Source: Cyanobacteria bacterium T3Sed10_376R1m (lineage in GTDB: Bacteria; Cyanobacteriota; Cyanobacteriia; Cyanobacteriales; Cyanobacteriaceae). From it: DNA of 7,975 nt. Of this stretch, positions 5,736-7,975 are shown one piece after another. The stretch covers positions 1-7,975 of the forward strand of contig PXEJ01000055.1 in the NCBI GenBank assembly GCA_003566215.1, written 5' to 3'. The translations under genes and the position numbers were made by a program. Within the stretch, counting starts at the first letter, position 1. The number at the start of each line of letters is the position of its first letter. The notes under the pieces are model-generated. The model was given only the letters and a program-made list of their open reading frames with translations, ran no database searches and was not told where the DNA came from.

Positions 5736-7940
5736 TTAAACGGCAATTAATTTTTCTCTACTCAAATTTTGTAAAATACCAATATTACCAATACGTTGAA
5801 ACTCTTTACTACTCCTATCAGCTAAATGTAACACCCAAGGCAATCGACTACTACTAAAACCACTAGCAGGATGCAACCCGGCTAAATGATAGGTTTGTAA
5901 AGCTAAAATCAGTAAAGAAGCGTCTCCATATTCATGGACAACTTTTAATGGTCTAACACTACCAATGGTTTTGTTAACTGATTCATGGGTAACTAACAAA
6001 AAAGATTGACTGTTAGGCATCAAAAAAACGCTTCCGGGGGAGGCATCTTCATAAGATAGAGTTTTTTCGTCTATACAACCCATCCTACCTGTACCACTTT
6101 TTCTCACACTAATAATATCAACAGCAATGGCTTTTTCTTCTAGCCCCTTGATAGTTTGCTCAAATTCTTGATCTTGTACAAATCCATCTCTCATTAACAA
6201 TACTCGTTTTGGAAGGCGATCGCACATTTGGTGATATTTAAGAATCAACTTAGAAATAGTTTGCCAAATTCCTTCCCCAGAAATACGCTCTCCCCGTTGC
6301 ACATCAGGCAATTCCCACCCCAAGCTTTGTCCATCTGCCAACACAGCAAAAGCAGAAGTACCGTAATATAAACGTTTATTCGTACCAGTATCAAAACCAA
6401 TAATCAAATCTGCCCATTGTGGATAATCTAAGGGTTTAAGATGTACTGTTTGCCATCCTGCCTTGCAAAGTAGCCCTAAAACCACATTAATCGCCTTAAA
6501 ATTATTTGCCTTTGGCAAAGGAATCATAAATTGAGTGGCAATACCCGCCTCTAAAGCTTCTACCCTCAGTTGCATTTTTTTCTCAGTAGTTAAACGAGGA
6601 GTTACAACCAAAATTGTCTTAATTCCTTGGGAAGCCCACCGTTGCCAAAACATTTTTCGATCCAATTTCTGTGGTGGTAAATCTTTAGAAGTACGGAAAG
6701 AATGATAATCAATTTCGACACCGCTATTCTGGGCCACCTCTAGCAAACATTTCTCTACTTCACTAGGATACCTATGACTATCATTATACAAATTTAAACA
6801 ACCAATCTTTAATTCTCCTACCCTTGCACAACCTTTTTTAATTACTTGAGAAACTTTTTCCACTGGCCCTTTTTTTGCTAAATAAACTCCTTTAGGTAGT
6901 TTTAAACCTTTAATTTCTATTGCTTTTGAAAATTGCTTATTCTCACCTAAATTATAGACAGTATTTATAATAGCTTGGGAAGTTTTTTGGGCTTCTTGAA
7001 TACGAATATTTAAAGACTTTTTAATATAGTTAAAAATCTCTTGAGCTTCTTGTTTGTCTTTACCCTGAGAGTTTTCTGCTACATGGGCTAACATTTCCAT
7101 TGTTAAAGAAGGAGATAATCTTGATGAGAGATGATAGGTTAATTGATTATTCCAACCATTAATACGTTTTAGTGCCACAATTTGAGATGACTTAATTTGA
7201 GTTTCTTCTGCTCCAATTTGTCGATGATATTGAGCTAAACTAATGTCTAAACCTTCAAGAACTAATTCTTCTGGATTTCCTTCCCTAATATCCTCGTATA
7301 ACCAATTGACATATTTATGATTTTTGTCAGGGTAGTTATTTCTTACGTATTTTACAGGGGCATCAGGATATTTGTCTAGCCAGTTTTGCAATGTCCAAGG
7401 GGTATAAAATTTGTGATGTAAATCAATTTCTAAGAATAATTTACCATTAGCAGAAATATTAATATCAATTTTTCTGCCTCGGTGTACTTCCCACCCTTCC
7501 CCACATTTTTCTGTACCTTTTTCCCCTGTAATCCACCAAATTAAAGATCCATCTGCAACTTTTTCAATGGCTGTTTTGTCCCATTGTTGTTTAAGTTTTT
7601 GTTCCAGATTTTTTCTTTCTAAGGTTTCTAAGGCTTTTCTTTCTTGTATATTTTCACAGTTTAAAATTCTTTCTTTTATTAATTTTAATTCCCAGTTATC
7701 GGTAACTAATTTTCTTAAGGGGATTTGTTCCTTCGTAATTATTCTGTTGCCCAATCTTACCCCTAATACTCCTATGTTATAACAAATACGTGCGATCGCC
7801 CTTTGTTCTTGACCTATGTCTGGATTTTCTTTGAATAAATATTGATACTCAAAGACAGTTAAATCTGAAAGAGAAAAATCCTTAACAAAAAAGCGATTTA
7901 AAATAAGGGAAATAACTTCAAAATTAGGAAAATTGTTCAT
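5736..7940 (-). CDS. Long prokaryotic Argonaute with intact DEDD catalytic tetrad
   Basis: This guide-directed nuclease of 734 aa is complete from ATG to TAA. By comparison with Thermus thermophilus Ago, the layout is an N domain and linker L1 (about 1-190, including FLEIDLHHKF and TLQNWL at 169-187), a PAZ-like part (about 190-290), L2, MID (about 377-502) and PIWI (about 503-734). The PIWI tetrad is Asp517 (GFDTG), Glu551 (RGERISGE, the glutamate finger), Asp585 (LLMRDG) and Asp708 (LHLADRSS). The 517-551-585 spacing equals that of TtAgo 478-512-546. Other shared blocks are SVRKSGTGRM (611-620), RPLKVVHEYGD (663-673), HPASGF (690-695) and the C-terminal SREKLIAV. The MID pocket keeps Gln470 and Lys493 but has Lys455 and Arg459 at the first two positions. 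Close homologues such as Synechococcus elongatus Ago use small DNA guides, so DNA-guided DNA cleavage in plasmid or phage defence or replication is the likely role (inference). No Shine-Dalgarno is visible. Two HIP1 sites lie inside the gene. Confidence 0.95.
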   Translation of the reverse strand: MNNFPNFEVISLILNRFFVKDFSLSDLTVFEYQYLFKENPDIGQEQRAIARICYNIGVLGVRLGNRIITKEQIPLRKLVTDNWELKLIKERILNCENIQERKALETLERKNLEQKLKQQWDKTAIEKVADGSLIWWITGEKGTEKCGEGWEVHRGRKIDINISANGKLFLEIDLHHKFYTPWTLQNWLDKYPDAPVKYVRNNYPDKNHKYVNWLYEDIREGNPEELVLEGLDISLAQYHRQIGAEETQIKSSQIVALKRINGWNNQLTYHLSSRLSPSLTMEMLAHVAENSQGKDKQEAQEIFNYIKKSLNIRIQEAQKTSQAIINTVYNLGENKQFSKAIEIKGLKLPKGVYLAKKGPVEKVSQVIKKGCARVGELKIGCLNLYNDSHRYPSEVEKCLLEVAQNSGVEIDYHSFRTSKDLPPQKLDRKMFWQRWASQGIKTILVVTPRLTTEKKMQLRVEALEAGIATQFMIPLPKANNFKAINVVLGLLCKAGWQTVHLKPLDYPQWADLIIGFDTGTNKRLYYGTSAFAVLADGQSLGWELPDVQRGERISGEGIWQTISKLILKYHQMCDRLPKRVLLMRDGFVQDQEFEQTIKGLEEKAIAVDIISVRKSGTGRMGCIDEKTLSYEDASPGSVFLMPNSQSFLLVTHESVNKTIGSVRPLKVVHEYGDASLLILALQTYHLAGLHPASGFSSSRLPWVLHLADRSSKEFQRIGNIGILQNLSREKLIAV

Positions 7941-7967
7941 AAAATAAAAAAAGCAAAAATAATAAAA

Positions 7968-7975
7968 CCTAACAC
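7968..7975. repeat. Isolated heptamer-repeat unit at window edge
   Basis: CCTAACAC at the last eight bases matches the CCTAACAC of the 4361-4395 heptamer array (4382-4389). It may be the beginning of a second array upstream of the Argonaute gene, cut by the window. A single 8-mer match is weak evidence. Confidence 0.25.

Larger units (their letters stand above)
1782..7799. repeat. Seven dispersed HIP1 octamers (GCGATCGC)
   Basis: Exact copies lie at 1782-1789, 2445-2452 and 2863-2870 (murF), 4087-4094 (crtE), 5524-5531 (glpX), and 6216-6223 and 7792-7799 (Argonaute). HIP1 is the highly iterated palindrome of many cyanobacterial genomes, and this many copies in under 8 kb of AT-rich DNA is far above chance. 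All are inside coding sequence. None falls in the 1-1580 portion. Confidence 0.9.

Noticed and set aside
7567..7782. 71-residue plus-strand frame
   Set aside because: It is an antisense shadow of the N-terminal part of the Argonaute gene.
1..7975. CRISPR array, tRNA or rRNA
   Set aside because: No regularly spaced repeats of CRISPR length, tRNA cloverleaf with a TTC loop, or rRNA core sequence was seen on either strand.

Overview
The window comes from a cyanobacterium, probably a unicellular, AT-rich member of the Cyanobacterium/Geminocystis/Synechocystis-like group. Evidence for this is seven copies of the cyanobacterial palindrome HIP1 (GCGATCGC), a cyanobacterial-type CrtE next to a DUF212 'divergent PAP2' gene, and a GlpX-type fructose-1,6-/sedoheptulose-1,7-bisphosphatase carrying the cyanobacterial cysteine pair. 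The genus is an inference.

Layout. At 1-110 the window opens inside what looks like the right end of an IS200/IS605 (IS1341-type) element: the C-terminal codons of a tnpB reading frame run into a strong hairpin and end at a TCAA boundary, consistent with the 3' end of an omega RNA. About ten bases further on, the minus-strand gene at 121-1428 ends; it encodes an unrecognised 435-residue protein. A 152-bp divergent gap separates it from murF (plus strand, 1581-2954), a peptidoglycan ligase. murF converges on, and overlaps by 32 bp, the DUF212 membrane-protein gene (minus, 2923-3375), which follows crtE (minus, 3388-4272) by 12 bp in an apparent operon. A 269-bp spacer with short repeats separates crtE from glpX (minus, 4542-5582), the Calvin-cycle bisphosphatase. 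Upstream of glpX, in the same orientation, lies a full-length long prokaryotic Argonaute (minus, 5736-7940). Its start is only 35 bp from the window edge.

How the genes relate. murF (cell wall), crtE plus its DUF212 partner (C20 isoprenoids for carotenoids and the chlorophyll tail) and glpX (carbon fixation) are ordinary housekeeping genes. The accessory part is at the two ends: a probable TnpB/omega-RNA element on the left and a nucleic-acid-guided nuclease on the right. The Argonaute resembles Thermus thermophilus Ago through its PIWI domain, keeps a complete DEDD tetrad, and should be catalytically active. Its 5'-phosphate pocket seems to carry an unusual Lys/Arg pair. No CRISPR array, tRNA, rRNA or convincing intrinsic terminator was seen. 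I see no obvious multi-gene undescribed defence system inside the window; the Argonaute's upstream neighbourhood lies outside it.
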